From positions 1,054,001 through 1,118,000 of the forward strand of contig NZ_CP047897.1 of assembly GCF_009913235.1 (NCBI RefSeq): a stretch of DNA of 64,000 bases. The letters are read 5' to 3'. Positions 37,027-44,621 of the stretch are shown piece by piece. Source of the DNA: Nibribacter ruber (GTDB taxonomy: Bacteria > Bacteroidota > Bacteroidia > Cytophagales > Hymenobacteraceae). Below the pieces are notes generated by a model that made no database searches, was not told the DNA's origin, and saw only the letters and a list, made by a program, of their open reading frames with translations. Made by a program: the position numbers and the translations under genes. Each line of letters opens with the position of its first letter. Position 1 is the stretch's first letter.

Positions 37027-37230
37027 TTATAAATCTTCTAACAAAGAATCCACCTCTTGCGTGGCGGCTTCTATTTCTGTAGTGGTGTTTTCTATCTGAG
37101 TAGAATCTGTAACCGTGGTAGCTTGGTCTGTTACAGTGGTTTCTGAAGTAGTCACCGTTTTCTCTTTGGTTTCACTGCAGCCCAGGGCCAGCAGAGAGAG
37201 GGTAGCCAAAGCCATAATCTTGGTTTTCAT
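37027..37230 (-). CDS. Small Thr/Glu-rich lipoprotein
   Basis: This 67-residue protein has a strong lipobox (LLALGCSE, Cys18). A low-complexity Thr/Val/Glu tail follows (EKTVTTSETTVTDQATTVTD) and it ends in EVDSLLEDL. There is no recognisable domain. It probably sits in a membrane of the envelope as a short acidic anchor. The Asn-rich secreted protein gene starts 13 bp after it, and the basic character of that protein could allow charge pairing, which is speculation. Confidence 0.75.
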   Translation of the reverse strand: MKTKIMALATLSLLALGCSETKEKTVTTSETTVTDQATTVTDSTQIENTTTEIEAATQEVDSLLEDL

Positions 37231-37478
37231 AATGGATACGTTAGTGGAACAGATGTGCCTGATACAACAAGGCCTTTAACGGAAATATATTCATTTAGAT
37301 GTATATTCAAAAATAGCTCCAATGGAATAGCTCTCAGAGGATAACAAGGCTTCTGTTTTCTAGGCGAGTTCTGCTTACTCTTTGTAACATAAACCGTATG
37401 CTAAGGCAGTTTAACCAATAGAAAACATACAGAGCCTAATAGGTACTTGCCGCGGGCCATCTATACCAGACATATCTT

Positions 37479-38255
37479 ATGAAAATAGCTACCTATAATG
37501 TGAATGGAATCAGTGCCCGGCTGACGGTATTGTTGCGCTGGCTCCAGGAAACCCAGCCAGATGTAGTGTGCCTGCAAGAGCTGAAAGCACCGCAAGAAAA
37601 ATTCCCGGCGGAAGCCTTGCTAGAGGCCGGCTACGAGGCCATTTGGCAGGGGCAGAAAAGCTGGAACGGAGTAGCCATTCTCTCCAAAGTGGGCAAGCCC
37701 GAAGAAATCAGAAGAGGCCTGCCGGGCAACCACGATGACGACCAAAGCCGGTACCTGGAAGCCAAAGTAAACGGTCTTACCATTGGTTGTCTGTACCTGC
37801 CCAACGGCAATCCCGCTCCGGGTCCCAAGTTTGAGTACAAACTGCGCTGGATGGAACATTTCGCCCAACACGCCGCCTCCCTGCTGGCGTCAAAGGAGCC
37901 AATCATTTTAACGGGCGACTACAACGTGATTCCCACAGAATTGGACGCCTACAAACCTGAGCGCTGGGTAGAGGACGCTTTGTTTAGGCCAGAGACCCGC
38001 GCTGCCTTTGAGCAATTGCTGGCCCAAGGCTGGACGGACGCTATACGGTACCTGCACCCAAAGGAAACCATTTACACCTACTTTGATTACTTCAGAAACG
38101 CCTTCGGGCGGAATGCCGGGCTGCGCATTGACCACTTTCTTCTGAGCCCCAATCTAAAGGACAAACTCAAAGCCGCTGGCGTAGACCGCGAGGCCCGAAG
38201 CTGGGAAAAGTCCAGTGACCACGCTCCCGTCTGGATTGAGCTGGAAGACGCCTGA
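37479..38255 (+). CDS. xthA: Exodeoxyribonuclease III
   Basis: The 258-residue protein shows all exonuclease III/AP-endonuclease motifs: KIATYNVNGISAR at the start, CLQELKAP with the metal Glu near residue 34, TGDYNVIPTELD, and the C-terminal SSDHAPVWIEL with the catalytic His. It removes 3' blocks and cuts at abasic sites in base excision repair. It stands alone on the plus strand, with 248 bp of unremarkable AT-rich sequence upstream. Confidence 0.96.
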   Translation: MKIATYNVNGISARLTVLLRWLQETQPDVVCLQELKAPQEKFPAEALLEAGYEAIWQGQKSWNGVAILSKVGKPEEIRRGLPGNHDDDQSRYLEAKVNGLTIGCLYLPNGNPAPGPKFEYKLRWMEHFAQHAASLLASKEPIILTGDYNVIPTELDAYKPERWVEDALFRPETRAAFEQLLAQGWTDAIRYLHPKETIYTYFDYFRNAFGRNAGLRIDHFLLSPNLKDKLKAAGVDREARSWEKSSDHAPVWIELEDA

Positions 38256-38687
38256 AAAACCAAATCAGCGGTAATTCTTTAAGGGAATTAATGAGTTGTA
38301 CCGGATTGGCTGCTTATTAAAAAGTGCTAGTCAACTGCCTTAACGCAGGTTTGTATCCGGAGGTATTAGGTATAGTTTGCCTAGAATGCGCAGGAGACCA
38401 GGCGGTGCCATTGTCTCTGCATTGGTCACCAACTGTTGGTCTGGTTAGGCCTTTAAAGGATGGCATTCATCTAATCCCCATTCACACTTAAACAGGGCAT
38501 TATCATAGCAGGCATTGAAGGAGAGACAAGGGCACTGCCTGGTCTCCTGCGCTTTCCAGATTCCCCAAATTGCGGGCGCAAACGGAGGCTTACAATTGTA
38601 GGCTAGGACTCTAAGGCAGATTGTTAAAGCCAGTGGTGAAGAAAAAGCTACATCATCCGAGTGAAGCCTAATATTTGCCGTCCTCTT
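38256..38687. other. Gene-free region carrying a foldback element
   Basis: No convincing gene is present. The main structure is the inverted-repeat element at 38388-38552. Unusually for a gap of this size here, no copy of the 38-bp palindrome occurs. Confidence 0.6.
38388..38552. repeat. Foldback element with 31-bp terminal inverted repeats
   Basis: The left arm 38388-38418 begins GCGCAGGAGACCAGGC. The right arm 38522-38552 is its reverse complement with 29 of 31 bases matching, and 103 bp lie between them. The long, nearly perfect arms could be MITE ends or the stem of an RNA. No open reading frame lies between the arms and I could not find a clean target-site duplication. Confidence 0.75.
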
Positions 38688-39665
38688 CTACCGCCACCGG
38701 GTATCGCGCCAGATTTTCTGCTGTTCTGGGGTTTGGAACGTCCAGGCGATGAGGCGACTGGCTTTGTTTCCCTGGCTCATGGGAATGGTTTTCACTTCCA
38801 GCACCCCTGCGGCCTGCAAGGCTTTGTGCACGCCCGGCACGTTGGCCTGCTTAGAAACCAGCGTAGAAAACCAGAGGCAGGCCGTGCCGAACCCTTTGCT
38901 TTGCCGCACCATGTTGGCAATGAATTCGGGCTCCCCTCCTTTGCACCAAAGCTCATTGCTCTGTCCGCCAAAATTGAGCACCGCAGCAGACACGCGCTGC
39001 TGTTTCAGGTTGCCCACCTTTCGTCTAGAGCCGGCCTGCGCTTCTGCTTTGGAGGCATGGAACGGCGGATTGCAGATGGTCACGTCAATGCGCTCCTCTG
39101 GACGTAGAATGCCTTTGAAAATGTTGCCGGGGTTGGTTTGCAGCCTCAGGTCAATGTGCCCTTGCAAGGCGGGATTTTGGTCTACCACCTGCCGCCCCGA
39201 GGCAATGGCTACCGGGTCAATGTCTGAACCAATGAACGACCAGCCGTACTCCTGATGCCCGATGATGGGATACACGCAATTGGCGCCCACGCCTACATCC
39301 AGACAGGTGACCTTTGCGCCTTTGGGTATTTTCTGGCCAGAAGCGCCCGCTGGCGTGGCACCCAGCACATCTGCAATGTAATGGAGATAATCGGCGCGGC
39401 CGGGTATGGGCGGACAAAGGTAGCCTTCGGGGATGTCCCAGAAATTGATCTTGTAGAAATACCTGAGCAGGGCCTTGTTGAGGGCTTTTACCGCAGCCGG
39501 GTTGAAGAAGTCAATGGAGAGGTCGCGGTACTCGTTCGGGCGCACGAAGCGTTCCAGGTTGGGGCTGCTCTTGATGAGTTGCTTGAAATCATACCGCGCC
39601 CGGTGCTTGTTTCTGGGGTGGAGATTTGATTTCTCTTCGGGGTGGATTTTCTTATCTGGACGCAT
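38688..39665 (-). CDS. rlmF: 23S rRNA (adenine1618-N6)-methyltransferase
   Basis: The 325-residue protein matches RlmF. It opens with the family block LHPRNKHRARYDFKQLI and has the SAM motif LDVGVGANCVYPIIG near residue 130. The N6-adenine methyltransferase motif NPPFHAS lies near residue 205, and SRLIAWTF occurs near the end. It methylates A1618 of 23S rRNA. The gene stands alone on the minus strand, and its upstream region carries a dispersed palindrome some 250 bp away. Confidence 0.94.
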   Translation of the reverse strand: MRPDKKIHPEEKSNLHPRNKHRARYDFKQLIKSSPNLERFVRPNEYRDLSIDFFNPAAVKALNKALLRYFYKINFWDIPEGYLCPPIPGRADYLHYIADVLGATPAGASGQKIPKGAKVTCLDVGVGANCVYPIIGHQEYGWSFIGSDIDPVAIASGRQVVDQNPALQGHIDLRLQTNPGNIFKGILRPEERIDVTICNPPFHASKAEAQAGSRRKVGNLKQQRVSAAVLNFGGQSNELWCKGGEPEFIANMVRQSKGFGTACLWFSTLVSKQANVPGVHKALQAAGVLEVKTIPMSQGNKASRLIAWTFQTPEQQKIWRDTRWR

Positions 39666-39986
39666 TAGAGCAAAGGGCCATCACATTTGACAACCCGAAG
39701 GTAGGCATTCGGCCAGCTTTTTCCATAGCGTATCCTTTCCTTCTCCTACCAGAGGTGCTCTCTCGTCGATTTTCGCCCTTTTTAATCTTTTGCCAAGAAG
39801 GCAGCCTACCATAGAAAATCATAAAAGAGCGCAGCCATTTGTAAGCCTATTTCTCAAGACAGACAGCCTTTTCAAGCCTACTTCAAAGTCTATAGGAGGC
39901 CATAGAAGCATCGTTTTTAGCCTATTTCAGCGAAAACAAGCCAAAAACGATTGGTTGGGGAGGACTCTTGCAACGCTTGTTTTTGG
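39666..39986. other. Intergenic region between ridA and rlmF
   Basis: It holds palindrome copy 13. A half-copy of the palindrome's left arm (TTGTTTTTGGC, 39977-39987) runs into the ridA stop codon. I see no gene. Confidence 0.6.
39912..39949. repeat. Dispersed 38-bp palindrome, copy 13
   Basis: Arms CGTTTTTAGCCTATTTCA and GAAAACAAGCCAAAAACG are imperfectly paired. It lies 38 bp downstream of ridA. Confidence 0.85.
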
Positions 39987-40367
39987 CTAGCTTCTTCTGG
40001 CAATCATCTCCAGTTCTACCTGCGCACCCAGCGGCAGGGAGGCTACGCCAATGGTGGTTCGGGCGGGGTACGGGGCCGTGAACTGCCGGGCATACACCTG
40101 GTTCATCGCCTCAAAGTTGGCCATGTCGGTTAAGTACACATTCACCTTCACTACATGGTCTGGCGTGAGTCCTGCCGCCGCCAGCACGTTGAACAGGTTC
40201 TTAAAGCATTGCTCTGTTTGCGCGGCAATGTCTCCCTGCACCAGTTTCCCGGTCTCTGCCTCTATGGGCGTCTGCCCAGAAAGGTACACCAACTCCCCAG
40301 ACGCCACAGCATGGGAATACGGCCCCACAGACACGGCACCTTCGGCGGTAAAAGCTTCTCTTTTCAT
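39987..40367 (-). CDS. ridA: RidA family 2-iminobutanoate/2-iminopropanoate deaminase
   Basis: The 126-residue protein matches RidA in length and motifs: GAVSVGPYSHAV at the start, VYLSGQTPIEAETG, and the conserved Arg region YPARTTIGVASLPLGAQVELEMIA. The Arg binds the carboxylate of the enamine/imine substrates made by PLP enzymes such as threonine dehydratase. It is cytoplasmic and trimeric in known members. It lies immediately downstream of the cassette-like insert. Confidence 0.94.
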   Translation of the reverse strand: MKREAFTAEGAVSVGPYSHAVASGELVYLSGQTPIEAETGKLVQGDIAAQTEQCFKNLFNVLAAAGLTPDHVVKVNVYLTDMANFEAMNQVYARQFTAPYPARTTIGVASLPLGAQVELEMIARRS

Positions 40368-40433
40368 AGTTGTTTTTGGGATGAGGGATAGTATATAAAA
40401 TGGCTGGTGTTAGGAATGGTTGTTAGTTTCCAG

Positions 40434-40507
40434 ATTGCAGCCTTACGGACTTGTGTAAGCTGCGGCGAGGGCTGTCGACCGTAGGCTGGCGCTTATACAG
40501 TATTGGC
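40434..40507. repeat. attC-like folded site 1
   Basis: Read outward-in, the arms contain ACTTGTGTAAGC on the left and GCTTATACAGTATTGGCA on the right. They pair with one extra base in the left arm, around a GC-rich centre. The site shares ATTGCnGCC and ACGGACT with site 2. The outer box on the left is degenerate. Confidence 0.55.
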
Positions 40508-40553
40508 ATGAGTTGTTTTTTTCTATTTCCTTTTGGTTTTTCTTATTAATCTC

Positions 40554-40591
40554 TGTTTTTAGTCTCTTTTCAAGAAAACAGGTCAAAAACG
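40554..40591. repeat. Dispersed 38-bp palindrome, copy 14
   Basis: Arms TGTTTTTAGTCTCTTTTC and GAAAACAGGTCAAAAACG flank an AA-type centre. It lies between attC-like site 1 and the small membrane gene, inside the putative cassette. Confidence 0.85.
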
Positions 40592-40617
40592 GAAATTTCA
40601 TCTTTTACAAAATATTT

Positions 40618-40908
40618 TTAGCTGTCGGCCAAAGCAGTTTCTGTCCGCTGCCTAATTCCTTTTATAAACTTGTAGATGAGGTAGCATATCCCAATGATGT
40701 TTACTGCGTGCCAAAAGTAAAGTCCAACCACTACTGCTTTGTCGAAGTCGGTCATACTTTCCCAACTCCAATACTCGCCTTTGCTCTCGTCATAGTTGTC
40801 GTCGTAGCTCATCATCATGGTTCCTAAGAACACATATACAGCCAAATCGAAGAAAATTATTCCTAGCCGTAAAAGAAAGTCTTTGAATGAATATAGTTTA
40901 ATTTTCAC
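40618..40908 (-). CDS. Small two-helix membrane protein in cassette-like insert
   Basis: This 96-residue protein has two predicted membrane helices (RLGIIFFDLAVYVFLGTMMM and VVGLYFWHAVNIIGICYLIY) joined by an acidic loop rich in Asp, Glu and Tyr, and a basic C-terminal end. I recognise no family. Its base composition is clearly more AT-rich than the flanking genes. It is bounded by attC-like sites 1 and 2, with site 1 on its 3' side, the expected place in a gene cassette. Confidence 0.65.
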   Translation of the reverse strand: MKIKLYSFKDFLLRLGIIFFDLAVYVFLGTMMMSYDDNYDESKGEYWSWESMTDFDKAVVVGLYFWHAVNIIGICYLIYKFIKGIRQRTETALADS

Positions 40909-40931
40909 TTAAGGTTCATGATTACAATTGC

Positions 40932-40998
40932 TGCCAACGGACTAGTATAAAAGACGGCGAGGCCGTCGGCCGTCGCTGACTTTTATACAGTGTTGGCA
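40932..40998. repeat. attC-like folded site 2
   Basis: Outer boxes TGCCAAC (40932-40938) and GTTGGCA (40992-40998) are perfect complements. Inner boxes ACTAGTATAAAAG and CTTTTATACAGT pair except for one extra A on the left. The GC-rich centre is GGCGAGGCCGTCGGCCGTC. This boxes-spacer-boxes layout with an extrahelical base is that of an integron attC site. Confidence 0.65.
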
Positions 40999-41011
40999 AT
41001 AGTAATTTTTT

Positions 41012-41434
41012 CTAGTACTTCTCAACAAGACTGTCTTTTATAATTTCAGCCACTTTCCAGTTGTCATCACCTTCTTTGATAACTAAACATTCTATCAAAA
41101 CTCTTCCTTCTTGTCCTTCTAACTCGAATCTTAATTTAGCTGGATTGTCCGAGTCCTTAGGTAAATCATTTTGATTGAAATGCAGTGACTTGAATCCACC
41201 TATCTTGTTTTTTACGTCCAGATTCTGTTTTACTAATTCAACACCTTCATTGAAGGATTCTGGTTGTCCAGCATTTATTAAATAAGAACCTATGAAAGAA
41301 AACAAAACCGCCAGAGGAAAAAGTATAAGAAATCCTTTTATTAATTTCTTTCTGGTTACAGGGTGCTTCCAGTAAGGTTTAAAGAAGAAGTAAGCTATAA
41401 TTCCACTTACTATCCACCCAACTACTTCAAACAT
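41012..41434 (-). CDS. Small membrane-anchored protein in cassette-like insert
   Basis: The 140-residue protein has two N-terminal membrane segments (VVGWIVSGIIAYFFF and GFLILFPLAVLFSFIGSYLI). A soluble alpha+beta domain follows (NLDVKNKIGGFKSLHFN, AKLRFELEGQEGRVLIECLV, NWKVAEIIKD). The soluble part loosely recalls Coa1-like or NTF2-like folds, a weak suggestion only. It is AT-rich compared with its chromosomal neighbours. AttC-like site 2 lies 14 bp past its stop codon, as in gene cassettes. Confidence 0.65.
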   Translation of the reverse strand: MFEVVGWIVSGIIAYFFFKPYWKHPVTRKKLIKGFLILFPLAVLFSFIGSYLINAGQPESFNEGVELVKQNLDVKNKIGGFKSLHFNQNDLPKDSDNPAKLRFELEGQEGRVLIECLVIKEGDDNWKVAEIIKDSLVEKY

Positions 41435-41452
41435 TTTATATTTCTTTTATTA

Positions 41453-41494
41453 TTGCCAACTATTGTATAACCATAGCCTCCTATTCCGGTTATA
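41453..41494. repeat. attC-like site 3, partial
   Basis: TTGCCAAC followed by TTGTATAACC matches the left half of site 2. TATAACC also pairs with GGTTATA at 41488-41494, but no GTTGGCA box follows. It may be a truncated or decayed site. Confidence 0.35.
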
Positions 41495-41606
41495 GATTTT
41501 ATTCAGGTTATAAGCTCAATATATGGAATAAAACCTCCTCTTTCCATACCTACGGGAGACAATAACTTGAAAAGACGCACCTCAGCACTTATAAAAACTA
41601 AGAAAC

Positions 41607-41644
41607 CGTTTTTGGGCTGTTTTCTGAGAAACAGCCCAAAAACG
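41607..41644. repeat. Dispersed 38-bp palindrome, copy 15
   Basis: Arms CGTTTTTGGGCTGTTTTC and GAGAAACAGCCCAAAAACG keep full pairing through a GGC-to-GGG with GCC-to-CCC change, a clear compensatory pair. It lies just past the S41 peptidase stop. Confidence 0.92.
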
Positions 41645-41668
41645 GCTTTCGTCAAAATAGGGCCTCTC

Positions 41669-43534
41669 CTATTTTTTGGCCTCGGCGGCAGGGGCTTCCT
41701 CGTTGATGAGGTTGATGGCTTTTTGGAGCAATTGATCTTTGCGGGCCAGAACGCCTTTCAGGGTGGGGTGCGCCTCCTGGTCAAGTCTTATGCCTTTGCG
41801 CTGGGTGGCGCTTTGGTTGGGATAATAAATGGCGTTGCCAGAGAAGGTGGCCTCGTAGCCGCCCGGCAGCGGAAACTTCTTCACGTCACCATCGGCGCCG
41901 GCGGTTTGTTCACCCAGGGTAATGCTGTTGGGGAAGAGGCGTTGCAGGCTCATGACGTTCCATTCCCCAATGCTGTGGGTGTGGCCGTTCACCAGAATCA
42001 CCACCTTGCCCTCATAGGCAGTGCCCTCAGGCGTGAGGTTATTGGGGTAGTAGACCTCGGGTTGGGTGAGCAGGCGGTAAGTGCCCAGCTGGTACGGGTT
42101 CATTTGGTAATAACGCGCAAAATAGTGGTTCTTCTTCCCGAACTTCTTGTACAGGTACTGATACACAAAATCGCTGTTGTCTGGCTCGCCGCGCATGTCA
42201 AAGATGATGCCTTTGGCTTTGGCGGCCCGGTTCAGGAGGGTATCCATGAGCACGGCGTCTTCTTCTGGGGTGTCATCATTGATGAACCTAAACGTGTCAT
42301 CTATCTTGAAATGCACAATGTCTTTGGCGACGTAGGACAGGTTCTTGCTTTTCTTGGCGGGCGTGGCGTGCACTTTCTTGAAGTAGGCGTCAATGAGCTT
42401 GGCCTTGGCGGGCAGCACCGGGTCCAGTAATCTGAGCGTGGTAGAAAGCGTCTCCTCCCCGCGCAACAACTGCAACTGCATCTGGGCATCTTCTGACCGG
42501 AACAGCAGGTTATCGCCCCACTCTCCTACCCGCGCCCACAGGGCCTGCTGGTTAGAGACCGCCAGCACCTGCTTCAGGGCACCCACCCACTCCTCTACGG
42601 CCACGCTGTCCAGGGCAGTGATGATATCGCCTCTCCGTATGTTGGACTGCCGGCACAGTACCGGGTCAATGATGGCTGTGACAATGATTTTCTTCTCCGC
42701 CACGCGGTAATCAAACGGCGGAAAGTAATGGTTCTTGAAAAGCTTTTCACGGTGTTGCAGCTGCCGGAAGAAGGAGAACGCCTGCGTGTCATCCAGGTGC
42801 GCGTTGACCACCAGCAAAAGGCGCTCGTACTCCTGCCGGCTGTCACACTGAGCAAACAGCGGAACGGCCACCTGAATCACGTCTTCCCAGTTTTTGTCCA
42901 TGAGGTGCTTGTACGGGTACAGGTAGTCTACATAGGTCTTGAACTTGGCCAGCGCCAGCATGCGCAGCGGGTAAGTAAGGTTTTCCTGGGGTTTGCGTAC
43001 GTAGGCCAGCTCATGGGGCACGGTGCCGCCGTACGGGTTGTAGCGCACATAGGTATAATGGTGTTTGGAGCCCGTGTACCGGCGTTCAAACAACTTCTCC
43101 AGGTGCTTTCTTACGTCACTGCTCAGGTATTTAGATTTGTTTCGCCAGGCATCGTCTACGTTCTTGAGCAGATACGCGCCTTTGGGGTTGTCTTCCTGCG
43201 GTTTTATTTTGTCGCCTTCGGGTAGGCCCACGCTTTGCAGCATCTCTTTGAACACCGCATTGGCCTGCTTTTCATTCTGCGCCGAGTCTACCTTGGGCAG
43301 GTACAGGAAAAACAAGGAGTCGGCCTTAAGCCTTCCTTCGGCCGAGGCCGGATGGTAGTACTTCACAAACCCCCAGATGCGGTAGAAATTGAGGTGCTTC
43401 TCTGGGTCTGCTCCCTCCTGCGCCTGGGTTTTCTGGGGCATGGCCAGCAACAGACTTCCCAGCAGAAGGCAGAAAACCGTAATGGAGCTCCTAAAAGAGT
43501 GTACTAACCGTTGACGAGAGTAAGCGTGTGTCAT
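41669..43534 (-). CDS. S41 family (C-terminal processing type) peptidase, secreted
   Basis: The start at 43534 (MTHAYSRQRL) gives 621 residues with a signal peptide (LLGSLLLAMPQKTQAQ); an upstream start would add an unrelated hydrophobic stretch. An N-terminal helical region (FVKYYHP) is typical of Bacteroidota S41 proteins. A PDZ domain follows around residues 270-370 (IRRGDIITALDSVAVEEW). The S41 core has GIIFDMRGEPD and the presumed nucleophile Ser in NGHTHSIGEW, with LGEQTAGADGD after it. It probably acts in the periplasm; its substrate is unknown. Confidence 0.87.
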   Translation of the reverse strand: MTHAYSRQRLVHSFRSSITVFCLLLGSLLLAMPQKTQAQEGADPEKHLNFYRIWGFVKYYHPASAEGRLKADSLFFLYLPKVDSAQNEKQANAVFKEMLQSVGLPEGDKIKPQEDNPKGAYLLKNVDDAWRNKSKYLSSDVRKHLEKLFERRYTGSKHHYTYVRYNPYGGTVPHELAYVRKPQENLTYPLRMLALAKFKTYVDYLYPYKHLMDKNWEDVIQVAVPLFAQCDSRQEYERLLLVVNAHLDDTQAFSFFRQLQHREKLFKNHYFPPFDYRVAEKKIIVTAIIDPVLCRQSNIRRGDIITALDSVAVEEWVGALKQVLAVSNQQALWARVGEWGDNLLFRSEDAQMQLQLLRGEETLSTTLRLLDPVLPAKAKLIDAYFKKVHATPAKKSKNLSYVAKDIVHFKIDDTFRFINDDTPEEDAVLMDTLLNRAAKAKGIIFDMRGEPDNSDFVYQYLYKKFGKKNHYFARYYQMNPYQLGTYRLLTQPEVYYPNNLTPEGTAYEGKVVILVNGHTHSIGEWNVMSLQRLFPNSITLGEQTAGADGDVKKFPLPGGYEATFSGNAIYYPNQSATQRKGIRLDQEAHPTLKGVLARKDQLLQKAINLINEEAPAAEAKK

Positions 43535-43760
43535 GAAAAGAAATGCGTGTAGTATGAAAAGCCCTTGCCGGCCCATGGCGCTAAAGATAGAACGAAGAAA
43601 CGGAACCAGACGCGTGTAGCAACCCAATGCAGGCAGCAAAGTAATACACAAGCAAAGCCCACCAGCCAGATTCAGGCGCTTGTACGGAAAAACCAGAATT
43701 AAGTGCCGCCTCTGTATTTATTTTCTTACAAGCCAAGGTAGCCAGCAGCAAGGAAAACCT

Positions 43761-43798
43761 CGTTTTTGGCGTGTTTTCCAGAAAATAGGCCAAAAACG
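43761..43798. repeat. Dispersed 38-bp palindrome, copy 16
   Basis: Arms CGTTTTTGGCGTGTTTTC and GAAAATAGGCCAAAAACG flank a CCAG-type centre. It lies between divergently transcribed genes. Confidence 0.9.
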
Positions 43799-43855
43799 GC
43801 CGGCGCGGTGTCAACAGTTTTTGGCTTCCAGCGTAAAGGCACGGGTCTTTAGCAT

Positions 43856-43863
43856 TATATTTG
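43856..43863 (+). promoter_or_regulatory. Putative -7 box for the small lipoprotein gene
   Basis: TATATTTG matches TAnnTTTG and lies 42 bp before the start codon. No clear -33 box is seen. Confidence 0.4.
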
Positions 43864-43905
43864 TAGCAGTGATTAAAAAGGAATCACTCACTTAACCCCC
43901 TTCAC

Positions 43906-44247
43906 ATGACGTTAAAAGCAATTACTCGCCTCGCCTTCGCCCTTACCCTGGCCTTGACCACGGTGGCCTGTTCCAGCAGCCGCAAGACGGGCAGCGTGAC
44001 TTCCCGCTTTCCGGGCGGCGTAAAACGCGAGGGTTCTGACCGCAGCACCCGTTACCCAGACGGCTATCCGCTGCCAATCCCTGGCACTTCTACTTCCAGA
44101 TCCACCAAAGGCATGCCTCCGGGACAAGCCAAGAAAGTGTATGGTGACAAGTCTGCCAAAGCCTACGCGCCCGGCCAGCAAAAGAAAAAGGGCCATGGAA
44201 AAGGAAACGGCAAAGGCAAAGGAAAGGGCAAAGGCAAAAAGCATTAA
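43906..44247 (+). CDS. Small lipoprotein with Gly/Lys-rich tail
   Basis: This 113-residue protein has a lipoprotein signal (LTTVACSSSRK, Cys22). A Ser/Arg/Pro-rich segment follows with PDGYPLPIPGTST and GMPPGQAKKVYGDKSAKAYAPGQQ, and the tail is almost pure Lys and Gly (GKGNGKGKGKGKGKK). The PPGQAKK and APGQQKK motifs recur in small Bacteroidota envelope proteins, but I know of no function. The basic tail may bind nucleic acid or anionic polymers, which is inference. A perfect terminator follows. Confidence 0.75.
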   Translation: MTLKAITRLAFALTLALTTVACSSSRKTGSVTSRFPGGVKREGSDRSTRYPDGYPLPIPGTSTSRSTKGMPPGQAKKVYGDKSAKAYAPGQQKKKGHGKGNGKGKGKGKGKKH

Positions 44248-44274
44248 ACCCAACCTGCCAACGCTTATGGCACT

Positions 44275-44322
44275 AAAACAGAAGAGCCGCCTTTCTTGCA
44301 AGAAAGGCGGCTCTTCTGTTTT
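44275..44322. terminator. Strong bidirectional terminator
   Basis: The 22-bp arms AAAACAGAAGAGCCGCCTTTCT and their exact complement surround a TGCA loop, with A and T runs at the two ends. It lies 27 bp past the small lipoprotein stop. Confidence 0.93.
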
Positions 44323-44542
44323 AGGTGGTTTTAATTACTTCAGCAGCAAAATCTCCTGCTCATTCAAATAGCCGGATTAAGTGTCTACTGAAGTAGGTTT
44401 CACAACCAGTTCATATTGGTTCGATTTTTCAGGTAAGACGTCACATCAATATATTGCCTGAGCTGATTTGGGTTCTTCTGGCCTTCTCAGCTTTGGTAGA
44501 AGTTATGAGCAACCTACAAGCTTTCTCTAAACAAGGCCGCGC

Positions 44543-44580
44543 CGTTTTTGGCTTGTTTTCTGAGAAATAGACCAAAAACG
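44543..44580. repeat. Dispersed 38-bp palindrome, copy 17 (extended stem)
   Basis: Arms CGTTTTTGGCTTGTTTTC and GAAATAGACCAAAAACG flank a CTGA centre. The outer bases GCCGCGC (44536-44542) and GCGCGGC (44581-44587) continue the pairing for 7 bp. Confidence 0.9.
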
Positions 44581-44621
44581 GCGCGGCAACTTATATTACC
44601 CATGCAAATACTCCTGTACTA

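Larger units (their letters stand above)
43535..43905. other. Intergenic region between the S41 gene and the small lipoprotein gene
   Basis: It contains palindrome copy 16, a half-copy of the left arm (GTTTTTGGCTTCCAG, 43817-43831) and a -7 box. No further gene is supported. Confidence 0.6.

Noticed and set aside
41567-42430. 287-codon open frame on the plus strand
   Set aside because: It is antisense to the S41 peptidase and runs through palindrome copy 15; it looks like a shadow of GC-biased codon use.
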